The notes beneath the pieces are model-generated. The model saw only the letters and a list, made by a program, of their open reading frames with translations, made no database searches and had not been told where the DNA came from. A stretch of 17,080 bases of DNA from CAYPCH01 sp964409165 (GTDB lineage: Bacteria; Bacillota; Clostridia; Acetivibrionales; Acetivibrionaceae). A program made the position numbers and the translations under genes. Location of the stretch: contig CAYPCH010000086.1 in assembly GCA_964409165.1 (NCBI GenBank), positions 1-17,080 of the forward strand, in the 5' to 3' direction. This document shows, one piece after another, positions 7,329-14,638 of this stretch. Numbering within the stretch: position 1 is the stretch's first letter; each line of letters begins with the position of its first letter.

Positions 7329-9275
7329 CTATTTAGGCTGAAAAGAACTCAACAAACCTAATATATATCTTTTGACAAGAGCATAGTCTGTAGAATTCAC
7401 TTCACCGTCTCCATTTACATCTCCTGCTTTCAATGCATAACTTGATAAGGTTACAGTACCTAGTATATGCCTTTTAATAAGGGCATAGTCTGTAGAGTTC
7501 ACTTCTCCGTCTTCATTCAAATCACCGTATACTATAGACGGATCTGTCGGTTTTTGTGTAATTATCGGATCTTCCCCTTCCAATGCAAATGCATACACTG
7601 ATGTTCCAGAACCCGGCTTAAGTTCAAGCTTCTTTACAACAGGCTCCATACCTGGGGTTTTAAGTGTAACTTCATATGTTCCGTGGAATCCTCTGAAACT
7701 ATAATTACCGTTGCTGTCTGTGGTACCTGATGTGTTTGTTGTCCACTCCTTCATTAAATCCTGATACCTTTTCCCCGCTTTGTTTACCGTCCAGTCCTGA
7801 TCAACAAGAGTAGCATCCTGACCTCTCCAGTGTGCTCCTGCCCAGAATCCCCACATCATGATGCCTTCTACCGCAGGATTGGAGAACGCAACGCGGTAAA
7901 GCTTCTCAAGATTGTCTGCCCTAAGATTCACATCCTGAGCCGTAGTATCAAACTCGGTTATCCATATCGGCAGACCAAATGATGCCAGATTGTTGATCCT
8001 GCTCTCAACTACTGCCGGTTCGACAACCTTATCTCTGTCAAAGTGTCCTTGAGCCCCAATTGCATCAATGGGAGCGCCATTATCAAGAAGCCATTGTATC
8101 TGTTGGACATATGAATCGGTCTCTGCATAGGAAACTACATTATAGTCGTTTACAAAAAGCTTTGCCTGAGGATCCAGTTCGCGCACTCTCTTATACATAT
8201 AAACCCATATGTCCTGTCCAAGCTTGTCTTTAAAGAAACTTCCATGCAACATTTCATTGTTTACATCCCAATCTACAAATTTGCCCTTAAAATGAGGCAC
8301 AACGCTTTCAAGCCTATCATCAATGGCCTTACGGAGCTGTTCTCCTGAAAGGTTCTGAACCCACGATGGAACATACTGCTGAACTTCCCAGAAAACACAG
8401 TGTCCACGTACCGTTATGTCATTCTCCTTACACCACTCATACATATAATCAGCAGCGTCATAGCTTACATTACCCTGACTGGACTCAGTAGAATACCATT
8501 TTGCCTCATTTTCGAAAACAGCCCACTCAAAATTCTCTTTAAAAAAATCAGTGTAGCGGCTTTCATACATAGAACTTCTGGCAAGCGCACTCCCAAATGC
8601 AAAATCGTGTTTCTTCTGCTTTACGTCTACAGTAACTCCACTAACAGGTCTGTTATTTGCATCAACAACCTTTATCAATGCATCTCCCTTTCGAATTTCT
8701 TCGATTCTTTCATCAGTTACCTGTTTCCAGTTTTCGCTGGTCATACTCATCTCGATTAACTGGAAGTCATCAAAATAGAAACTTACTCCTGCTACAGGTC
8801 CTTCCGTATACATTATAAGCTCGTCCACATCACTGTTAATGGAATAGGAACCGGAAATGCGAGTCCACTGGTTTCCGGTTACTGTGGAAGCTGTAACTGT
8901 ATCAAAGTTTGGTTCTTCAGTTCCTATTACTCTTTTTGCCGAAATTTTAACTTGATGGGTATCTGTAGCATCAACTTTAACCCATGCAGAAACCTCATAG
9001 GTTTTACCCACCTCAATCTGGTCAAATATATCCTGACCTATACCGTTCCAATCCTGTGTTCGGTCTGTTACATATGCACAATAGCTTCCCCCATGAGGAT
9101 CTTCTGTTTCTACAGAAACCTCACACTCCCCATAAGGCTCCCAACCGGTTAAGTCTCCCGTCTCAAAATCCGGGTTCAGTGAAATGTTATCTGCTGAAAT
9201 TGCTCTGCCTGTTGGCAACAGACAGCTTGCCAGAACGACAAGTACGACAAGTAATAATACACCCCTCTTTATCAT
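7329..9275 (-). CDS. Cellulosomal xylanase: CBM22 + GH10 + dockerin I
   Basis: Secreted endo-1,4-beta-xylanase acting with retention on xylan. I choose the ATG at 9275, because GGAGGTAGG lies six bases upstream; an in-frame ATG at 9293 would place that site inside the coding region. This gives 648 aa. Modules, numbered from this start: signal sequence 1-30, CBM22 about 32-177, a small beta-sandwich (about 198-225) leading into GH10 (about 225-510), an Ig-like insert (about 515-565), and a dockerin (about 582-643). The acid/base is Glu341 in WDVNNE and the nucleophile Glu441 in WITEFD. The organisation resembles C. thermocellum CBM22-GH10 xylanases. The signal sequence has a lipobox-like L-A-S-C with Cys18, so lipoprotein processing is possible but unproven. 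Both dockerin loops keep NSTDYAL.KR. Confidence 0.95.
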   Translation of the reverse strand: MIKRGVLLLVVLVVLASCLLPTGRAISADNISLNPDFETGDLTGWEPYGECEVSVETEDPHGGSYCAYVTDRTQDWNGIGQDIFDQIEVGKTYEVSAWVKVDATDTHQVKISAKRVIGTEEPNFDTVTASTVTGNQWTRISGSYSINSDVDELIMYTEGPVAGVSFYFDDFQLIEMSMTSENWKQVTDERIEEIRKGDALIKVVDANNRPVSGVTVDVKQKKHDFAFGSALARSSMYESRYTDFFKENFEWAVFENEAKWYSTESSQGNVSYDAADYMYEWCKENDITVRGHCVFWEVQQYVPSWVQNLSGEQLRKAIDDRLESVVPHFKGKFVDWDVNNEMLHGSFFKDKLGQDIWVYMYKRVRELDPQAKLFVNDYNVVSYAETDSYVQQIQWLLDNGAPIDAIGAQGHFDRDKVVEPAVVESRINNLASFGLPIWITEFDTTAQDVNLRADNLEKLYRVAFSNPAVEGIMMWGFWAGAHWRGQDATLVDQDWTVNKAGKRYQDLMKEWTTNTSGTTDSNGNYSFRGFHGTYEVTLKTPGMEPVVKKLELKPGSGTSVYAFALEGEDPIITQKPTDPSIVYGDLNEDGEVNSTDYALIKRHILGTVTLSSYALKAGDVNGDGEVNSTDYALVKRYILGLLSSFQPK

Positions 9276-9347
9276 ACTTTTCCTACCTCCCATGATTTCT
9301 TTTTTATTTATATGCTTTTATATAAAAAAACTAATAATATTATATTA

Positions 9348-9377
9348 TTCGTATAACAGTTCATATTTGGCGGGGTT
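9348..9377 (-). promoter_or_regulatory. Candidate SigI-type promoter of the GH10 gene
   Basis: On the minus strand AACCCCGCCAAAT (from 9377) precedes CGAATAA (CGAA at 9351-9348). The C-run followed by an A-tract and a CGAA -10 resembles SigI-type promoters, which control cellulosomal genes in C. thermocellum. ACCCC and CGAA are about 20 bases apart. A TATAAT lies just downstream at about 9341-9346, without a good -35, so a SigA promoter is the alternative. Confidence 0.4.
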
Positions 9378-9529
9378 AATAGCAATGAAGATCAATCCCC
9401 CAGATTAAATTCCAGAGATTATCCCTTCAGTATGTGCTTCCCAAGCAAATATAAATCCATAGCTGAAGATTATTAGACTATGAGAAATAGAATATGGTAA
9501 AATACTAAGTGTTAATTTAAAATGGAGGT

Positions 9530-9632
9530 GTCCGATTTCCCACAGTATTTATGGGCTCTTTGCCACTAACGTAGCATTGCTCACCGCGGTGAGCAATCAG
9601 AGCCTTAAAATACCATAAGTGGGAAAGTTAAG
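9530..9632. mobile_element. MITE-like palindromic element, copy 2 (short form)
   Basis: From TTTCCCAC (9536) to GTGGGAAAGTTAAG (9632) it is nearly identical to copy 1, but the inner 24-bp hairpin is absent. The centre is instead the perfect palindrome TTGCTCACCGCGGTGAGCAA (9577-9596). The outer left end has degenerated (GTCCGA in place of CTCAAC) and no target duplication is visible. It has the same orientation as the other two copies and lies between the YckD-like and GH10 genes. Confidence 0.85.
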
Positions 9633-9698
9633 TTGTTAACTTATTGCAAACATTCCTTTTTATCCTGTCAACATTTTCATCAGCTGTTATTTTAAGAA

Positions 9699-9723
9699 AA
9701 CAGCTTTTTAAAGTGCCGCTGTT
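9699..9723 (-). terminator. Small stem-loop, possible terminator
   Basis: On the minus strand AACAGC and GCTGTT form a 6-bp stem around a 13-nt loop, followed by TTCTT. It is about 120 bp beyond the stop codon of the YckD-like gene. The stem is short, so confidence is low. Confidence 0.25.
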
Positions 9724-9757
9724 ACTGTAAAAAAGTTTTTCAACTACCCTCTTTATC

Positions 9758-9799
9758 ACCGAAGGAATTCAGCCTTTTAGCCGACCAAATTCCTTCGGT
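9758..9799. other. 12-bp perfect stem-loop without a U-tract
   Basis: ACCGAAGGAATT (9758-9769) and AATTCCTTCGGT (9788-9799) pair perfectly around an 18-nt loop, about 47 bp after the YckD-like stop codon. Neither strand has a following T-run. It could be a 3'-end protecting structure, a non-classical terminator or a protein-binding site. Confidence 0.5.
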
Positions 9800-9845
9800 A
9801 ATGCAATCCAACTGCAATATCTCAATGTATGGCTTCACTAATTCT

Positions 9846-10391
9846 TTAGCTCTTCTTTCCCTTCTTAATCAAGCCCTTGTTATAAAATTTAGGGTAGCCC
9901 TTGCCATCCCATTCTTCTATCTTTTTATTGAAATCATCAATTAGTTTGTCAGCCTCTTCCTTTGTCAATTTACCATCCTTCAATTTCCTATTGAGACTTT
10001 CCTTGAATTTTTCATTAAGCTTTTGTTTTTTCTGGTCTAGTGGAAGATTATTAAACTCTTCTATTTCTTTCATTCTCGAATCAATTTTATCATTGATTTC
10101 ATCAGCTTTTTCCTTAGTAATTTTGCCTTCCTTCAACAACTGCTGAACCTTTTCCTTTTTCTTTTGGAGTGCCTCTAAGGGGTCTTTGCATTCCTTCCCT
10201 TTATCTGGCTTACACTTTAATCTTTTGCGCGGGGACTTATCCCTATCTTTCTTATCTTTCTTCAAATTTTCCCTTGTCTCTTGATTGTTACCCCTGTTCG
10301 GTGTGTTTGCTGCATCCGGCACCGCAAAAGCCAAGGAAGCAGTTAGTCCAATTGTTAAAACGATTGTTGTTAGAATTCTAAAAATTTTCAA
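9846..10391 (-). CDS. Small secreted charged protein, YckD/DUF2680-like
   Basis: Function unknown. The start is TTG at 10391, because GGAGGAGG lies a few bases upstream and a clean signal peptide begins there (1-23, AFA/V); the longer frame from 10442 reads through the ribosome binding site. The mature 158 residues are extremely rich in Lys, Glu and Asp. A basic stretch (about 40-70) with two cysteines (60 and 68, the only ones in the mature protein) is followed by a mostly helical part. In that part the motif EGKITKEKADEI (88-99) recurs as DGKLTKEEADKL (139-150). This repeated G-K-[IL]-T-K-E-x-A-D motif is what I associate with secreted YckD/DUF2680 proteins of Firmicutes. There is no dockerin, SLH domain or lipobox. 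It sits among cellulosome genes, but nothing in it ties it to carbohydrate. Confidence 0.8.
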   Translation of the reverse strand: MKIFRILTTIVLTIGLTASLAFAVPDAANTPNRGNNQETRENLKKDKKDRDKSPRKRLKCKPDKGKECKDPLEALQKKKEKVQQLLKEGKITKEKADEINDKIDSRMKEIEEFNNLPLDQKKQKLNEKFKESLNRKLKDGKLTKEEADKLIDDFNKKIEEWDGKGYPKFYNKGLIKKGKKS

Positions 10392-10447
10392 TGTTTTACC
10401 TCCTCCATTAATATGCTTTGAGCAATATACTTTGTAGAACACTGTCC

Positions 10448-10464
10448 GTTATATCTAATATAAC
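10448..10464. promoter_or_regulatory. Palindrome upstream of the YckD-like gene
   Basis: GTTATAT-CTA-ATATAAC is a perfect 7-bp inverted repeat with a 3-bp spacer, 57 bp upstream of the TTG start. On the minus strand a TTGACA at about 10485-10490 lies upstream, 21-22 bp from the TATAT segment, too far for a standard SigA spacer. It could be an operator overlapping the promoter. Confidence 0.35.
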
Positions 10465-10578
10465 CGTACATTGTGAATTTATCGTGTCAAATATGTGAGG
10501 ATTTTGTGAATAATTCCGAATCTACAAAGTTATAATATTTATACTATTTTGCGAGCAGGTAAAAACTCCCAAAAAATA

Positions 10579-11958
10579 TCAATCAACTAACCCTTTAATC
10601 TTAACAGGCGTAAGTTTTTGCTCAGTTGTTCCGTCACCTAACTGGCCATAATCATTTCTTCCCCACACCCAGATAGTTCCATCCTCTTTATATGCGACTG
10701 TATTATCCCAGCCAGCCTCAATGGCTTTAACTCCATCAAGGTCTTCAACCTGCATCGGTGTGAACCTGTTAGACTTTGTTCCGTCTCCTAACTGACCATA
10801 ATCATTCATTCCCCAAGTCCAGACAGTTCCATCATTTTTTAGTGCTACCGTATAACCGTCTCCTGCACACACCGCTATAATATCTTCCAACCCTTCCACC
10901 ATCAACGGAACAAAACTGACAGTGTTAATATTGCTCCCGAGTTCACCAGAAAGATTGCACCCCCAGGTCCAAACAGTTCCATCACCTTTTAATGCTACAG
11001 AATGATTCCTTCCTGCAGATATCTGTGTAATTCCTTCCAAAGCAGTTACATGATTTATATCAAACACTTCGGAAAAAGAGTTGTGATGATTCTGAGCACC
11101 CGTTCCTAACTGCCCCCAGTAGCTGTCTCCAGCAGTCCATACCGTTCCGTCTTCTTTCAATGCCACTATATGACTTAATCCTATTGAAACTGTCTTAAGT
11201 CCTTCAAGCCCACTAATTTCCTGAGGGCTGTATTTTTTATTGCTTCCTGTCTCACTAATAAGTGAAGCCGCCGAATAAATGCACACTGTACCATCATTCC
11301 TGACCACTATGGTCTTGTTAACACCTGCTTCAACATCTTTTACATCTGATTCCTTAACAATCTTAAACGGCATCCTGTAAGTCTTGGTTCCCGTATCATC
11401 TATCAACTGAAGGTAGTCATTGTTTCCCCATGCCCATAATGTTCCGTCTTCTGCCAGCGCCAATGTATGCCTTAAACCATTGGTTATCTTTTTTATCTTA
11501 GGAAGACCTGGTACATCAACCGGTAAAACTTCGCTTGTTGTATCTCCAAGACCAAGTTGCCCGCCACGGTTGTCTCCCCATACCCATACTGTTCCGTCGG
11601 GCTTGAGGGCTGCTGCAAAGGTTGAACCATATTTAAGATAAATATCATCCCCTTGCACTTCTTGCTCCTTTGGAAATTTGTCAATTATTCGAAGTAAAAA
11701 TCTCCTCAGAATAGAATAATCTGTAGTGCTTACACGCGCGTCACCGTTTACATCCGCTACCCATAAGTCATCATCAACAGGCAGGTCTTCCACCGTTCCT
11801 AATATATATCTTTTCATAAGAGCATAATCCGTTGAATTTACACTCCCGTCTCCATTCAGATCACCAATCAGACTTTTATTTGCGGCTGATACGGCACTGA
11901 ACATAGATGTAACAATAAAGCATAATAAAACCAATACTTTTACAGACTTGTTGAACAT
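10579..11958 (-). CDS. Secreted dockerin I + RCC1-repeat propeller protein
   Basis: Non-enzymatic cellulosome component by prediction; target unknown. The start is ATG after GAGGGGG. Signal peptide 1-25 (VSA/A). A type I dockerin follows directly (32-95): loop 1 is DLNGDGSVNSTD; loop 2 is DVNGDARVSTTD, with Ala for Gly6 and Thr-Thr for Ser-Thr, then RRFLL. From about 108 to 456 there are seven repeats of about 50 residues with the RCC1 signature: xALK.DGTVW.WG.N..GQLG.G near residues 117-137, 325-341, 373-393 and 423-443, and more degenerate copies near 165-185, 216-235 and 265-286. Seven repeats make a complete propeller like that of RCC1 or of BLIP-II, a secreted Streptomyces protein inhibitor. 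It has its own extended -10 promoter and lies 105 bp downstream of the SLH protein gene. Confidence 0.92.
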   Translation of the reverse strand: MFNKSVKVLVLLCFIVTSMFSAVSAANKSLIGDLNGDGSVNSTDYALMKRYILGTVEDLPVDDDLWVADVNGDARVSTTDYSILRRFLLRIIDKFPKEQEVQGDDIYLKYGSTFAAALKPDGTVWVWGDNRGGQLGLGDTTSEVLPVDVPGLPKIKKITNGLRHTLALAEDGTLWAWGNNDYLQLIDDTGTKTYRMPFKIVKESDVKDVEAGVNKTIVVRNDGTVCIYSAASLISETGSNKKYSPQEISGLEGLKTVSIGLSHIVALKEDGTVWTAGDSYWGQLGTGAQNHHNSFSEVFDINHVTALEGITQISAGRNHSVALKGDGTVWTWGCNLSGELGSNINTVSFVPLMVEGLEDIIAVCAGDGYTVALKNDGTVWTWGMNDYGQLGDGTKSNRFTPMQVEDLDGVKAIEAGWDNTVAYKEDGTIWVWGRNDYGQLGDGTTEQKLTPVKIKGLVD

Positions 11959-12006
11959 TAAACTTCCCCCTCAAAATCACCTTAAATAAAATCAGCTTTT
12001 GCACTA

Positions 12007-12015
12007 ATTATATCA
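12007..12015 (-). promoter_or_regulatory. Extended -10 promoter of the RCC1-dockerin gene
   Basis: TGATATAAT on the minus strand is a perfect TATAAT with the TGN extension. The best -35 upstream is poor (ATCAAT at 17 bp). It would give a leader of about 42 bases with GAGGGGG before the ATG at 11958. Cotranscription with the SLH gene is also possible, since no terminator is seen between them. Confidence 0.5.
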
Positions 12016-12063
12016 TAAAACATTACATAATTGATAAACTGCTTCTATTATTTTATGTTGCCC

Positions 12064-14259
12064 TTACATGAATTCTATTACATCCAGTATTCTATCAAGT
12101 ATTACCGCAATCTCAGCTCTTGTTGCCATATCTTTGGGTTTTACTTCTCCTCCTGCTCCTTTTATTATTCCATATTTCGTAAGAGTAGCCACAGACTCTG
12201 CGGCATAGCCGCTGACAACTCCAGCATCGCTGTATCCGGCAAGCTGTTCCTTTCCTGCTTTTTCAAGCTTCACACCTGCCGTCTCAACAGCCTGCATTAC
12301 AATTACCATCATATCTTCCCTGGTTATATTCGCATCTGGTTTGAAGAAATCACCGTAACCTTTAACTATATCAAGTTTTTTTGCTGTACCTATTGACTCA
12401 AAATAATAGGAGTCCTCCAGCACATCCGAAAAGTTTTCTTCAAAATCTGCTTTAAGATTTAACGCTTTTATAACCATGAGAGTAAAATCCCCTCTTTTCG
12501 TGTTCTGACCAGGGTTAAACATGTCGTCGCCTACTCCCTTTATTACTCCTCTCTGATAAAGATCGTCAATTGACTTCACAGCCCATGCGTACTGCTCACC
12601 TACATCCTGAAAATAATCCGACTGGTTAATACTTATTGTAAGACCACCGCTTTCATTGTGAAGCCTGTCAAGAGCCGTGACAATATAAAACACCTTATCA
12701 GGATCACTTGTTGAATAATCAGTAAATTCCTGCCTTTCATTACCGCCTTTCCTTACTGTTCCTATCAGATTTGCTGCTGATTTGCCAGAAGCAATATCCG
12801 CTCTATCCCCTGTATTGAAACGATAAACAGCATAATAGGAAGTATCAGGGTGGTTATCCGTCCAGTTCAGCTTCAATCCGTAAGAAGTCGCCTCAATATC
12901 TCCCTGCGTAGGAGTATCCGGAACAGTTCCAGTCTTCCAGGGCATAGCCGGAACAAGAGCTTTATAAGACCACAAATTGTTTCTTAAAGCATCAGAAGCC
13001 TGCCTCTTACCCTCGTCATTGAAATTCTTAACCCTGAACATGATTGTACCCATTACTTCAGGCTTGGCAATATTGAACTTAAGCTGCCTTGAAAGCTCTG
13101 GCACAGCCTTTTCTCCCTTGAAATAACTGTCCGTGTCATCATTTATCTTGTAAAATGCCTGCCCAATATAAAGATGTACCTTCTTTCCTTTAACAACCTC
13201 TGACCACCAGGAAGCAACCTCCCCATACGACGCTCTTGGATTTGCATAAGAAAAATATATCTGCGGTGCAATATAATCTATAAGCTCCTCTTCCACCCAT
13301 TTCTTGGTGTCAGCAAAGGATTCATCATAGTTTGTAAAGGAAGACTTTGTATTAGACCCGCCAGGGTGGTCACTCTTATTTCCCCAAACTCCTGCAGGAC
13401 TTATACCGAATTTAACCCATGACTTTGCTTCTGTGATTTTTTTTGAGAGCTCTTTTACAAGTACATACGTGTTATTCCTTCTAAAATCTCCCAGATTGGA
13501 AAACCGACCGTTATTATATTTACTGAAAGTTCCCTCATCCCCAAGCTCCCACTTTCGGCTTTCATAGTAGAAGTAGTCATCAAAATGCACTCCATCCACA
13601 TCATAATTGTCAACCACCTCCATAACACGATTCATTACCCATTCCCTTGCTTCAGGAATACCAGGGTCTACAACAAATCTACTCATGGAGGTCTTTATCC
13701 ATTCAGGATGCTCCTTGTAAACGCTCTTTTCCACATTAAGAGACGCCTTTGTTGCTTCACTCGTATCAACAGTTACCCTGTAGGGGTTAAACCAGGCATG
13801 TAGCTCAAGATTGCGTTTATGGGCTTCCTCTATGGCAAAAGCCAAAGGGTCAAAGCCGGGGTCTTTACCGAAAATTCCGGTAAGATAACGCGACCAAGGC
13901 ACAACAGAAGACTTGAAAAAGGCATCCCCCTCCGGGCTTACCTGAAAGAAAACTGAATTCATGTTCATCTCAACCGCTTTGTCTAAAATTTCGACCAATT
14001 CATCCTTACTTTTCTGTATGCGTTCTGAATCTTTTTTAATATCTCTGGTCTCCTTTGAAGGCCAGTCAAGATTCACAACAGTGCTGATCCATGTGCCTCT
14101 CAGTTGCCTTTTTTCAACAGGCGTTTCATTAGGTATATATTTCGAATAGGGACTCCATGGTTGCGTTTGTGCAGATAGATTAACCGTCAGAATAGACAGC
14201 GTAAAAATAACAAACATAAAAACAGCGGTAAATCTTTTAAAGCTTTTTAATATTGACAT
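12064..14259 (-). CDS. S-layer-anchored GHL10-family glycosidase-like protein with FN3 and SLH
   Basis: Predicted cell-surface hydrolase of the GHL10 (DUF187, YngK-like) family; the substrate is not known for most members. The start is ATG after GGGGG, with a signal peptide 1-30 (LSA/Q). The GHL10 barrel spans about 50-430: RGTWISTVVNLDWPS at 54-68, FFQVSPEGDAFF at 104-115, HAWFNPYRV at 154-162 and DGVHFDDYFYY at 222-232. The acidic pair Asp227-Asp228 is the best catalytic candidate. An FN3-like domain covers about 447-545. Three SLH domains (about 549-600, 607-660, 674-725) would bind pyruvylated wall polymer, holding it on the wall rather than in the cellulosome; it has no dockerin. A well-spaced SigA promoter lies at 14309-14337. 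Confidence 0.92.
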   Translation of the reverse strand: MSILKSFKRFTAVFMFVIFTLSILTVNLSAQTQPWSPYSKYIPNETPVEKRQLRGTWISTVVNLDWPSKETRDIKKDSERIQKSKDELVEILDKAVEMNMNSVFFQVSPEGDAFFKSSVVPWSRYLTGIFGKDPGFDPLAFAIEEAHKRNLELHAWFNPYRVTVDTSEATKASLNVEKSVYKEHPEWIKTSMSRFVVDPGIPEAREWVMNRVMEVVDNYDVDGVHFDDYFYYESRKWELGDEGTFSKYNNGRFSNLGDFRRNNTYVLVKELSKKITEAKSWVKFGISPAGVWGNKSDHPGGSNTKSSFTNYDESFADTKKWVEEELIDYIAPQIYFSYANPRASYGEVASWWSEVVKGKKVHLYIGQAFYKINDDTDSYFKGEKAVPELSRQLKFNIAKPEVMGTIMFRVKNFNDEGKRQASDALRNNLWSYKALVPAMPWKTGTVPDTPTQGDIEATSYGLKLNWTDNHPDTSYYAVYRFNTGDRADIASGKSAANLIGTVRKGGNERQEFTDYSTSDPDKVFYIVTALDRLHNESGGLTISINQSDYFQDVGEQYAWAVKSIDDLYQRGVIKGVGDDMFNPGQNTKRGDFTLMVIKALNLKADFEENFSDVLEDSYYFESIGTAKKLDIVKGYGDFFKPDANITREDMMVIVMQAVETAGVKLEKAGKEQLAGYSDAGVVSGYAAESVATLTKYGIIKGAGGEVKPKDMATRAEIAVILDRILDVIEFM

Positions 14260-14308
14260 TTTAATCCCCCAAACGTTTAGCTTCTATAAGCAAATTTATA
14301 TATTTCTT

Positions 14309-14337
14309 ATCTTAGGGAAAAAAGCGCATTATGTCAA
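14309..14337 (-). promoter_or_regulatory. SigA-type promoter of the SLH protein gene
   Basis: On the minus strand TTGACA (14337-14332) is followed after exactly 17 bases by TAAGAT (14314-14309). The predicted start near 14302 gives a leader of about 43 bases. A second extended -10 sequence, TGTTATAAT, lies further upstream at about 14388-14396 but lacks a clear -35. Confidence 0.65.
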
Positions 14338-14444
14338 CCTGTAAATCTTGTTGCTCACTTTGTACGCTTTTACTCTTCCGCTAATGAATTATAACACATC
14401 ATAAAAACAATCGGAATATAATCTTAATGGATTTCAATAGAAAC

Positions 14445-14509
14445 AGATTTAAGAAGCAGATTTAAGAACTATAATTAAGAGCTGTAATTAAGAGCTGTAA
14501 TTAAGAAAA
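14445..14509. repeat. Five tandem 13-bp repeats
   Basis: The units AGATTTAAGAAGC, AGATTTAAGAACT, ATAATTAAGAGCT, GTAATTAAGAGCT and GTAATTAAGAAAA follow one another without gaps. All share the core ATTTAAGA/AATTAAGA. The array lies between the SLH gene promoter and the terminator at 14516. It is not in a coding sequence that I can support. Confidence 0.8.
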
Positions 14510-14515
14510 AACCAG

Positions 14516-14550
14516 AAAAAAGCTTCATCCAAAGCAGATGGAGCTTTTTT
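14516..14550. terminator. Strong bidirectional intrinsic terminator
   Basis: AAAAAAGCTTCATC (14516-14529) pairs with GATGGAGCTTTTTT (14537-14550), 14 pairs with one G-U, around a 7-nt loop. The stem itself gives A/T runs on both strands. It stands between the membrane-protein gene and the SLH gene and would insulate the latter from upstream transcription. Confidence 0.75.
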
Positions 14551-14638
14551 CAAGCTTGTGTGCAAAATCTTTATTACGTTTAACACATGCGTTTAGCACA
14601 AATAATATTTTACAAAGTACTTTAACTATACTTTTCAA

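Noticed and set aside
8400..8759. A 119-codon plus-strand reading frame inside the xylanase gene
   Set aside because: It lies antisense to a clearly coding GH10 domain, has no supporting ribosome binding site that I can see and no recognisable protein features; it is a shadow frame.
8984..9408. Overlapping plus-strand frames of 60-100 codons across the xylanase start
   Set aside because: They oppose the CBM22 coding sequence and its upstream region, and their translations look like low-complexity shadows.
167..9468. CCATAGCTGAAG occurs at 167-178 and again at 9457-9468
   Set aside because: Only 12 bases match and the flanks differ, so it is not evidence for a repeat family.
9518..9535. AAATGGAGGTGTCC next to MITE copy 2, which could be an insertion-sequence end
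   Set aside because: No partner inverted repeat or transposase remnant is visible, so I cannot support an insertion-sequence call.
9901..10146. Ser/Leu/Phe-rich plus-strand frame opposite the YckD-like gene
   Set aside because: It is the complement of a Lys/Glu-rich sequence; the minus-strand frame has a signal peptide and a strong ribosome binding site.
2300..12000. Repeated STDYALMKRYILG-coding segments looked like DNA repeats or a CRISPR-like array
   Set aside because: They are the paired calcium-binding halves of dockerin domains inside five genes, and the DNA similarity follows from the conserved protein motif.
12031..12396. A 121-codon plus-strand frame at the 3' end of the SLH protein gene
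   Set aside because: It is antisense to well-conserved SLH domains and is rich in Phe, Tyr, Cys and Ser as expected for a shadow of Lys/Glu-rich coding sequence.
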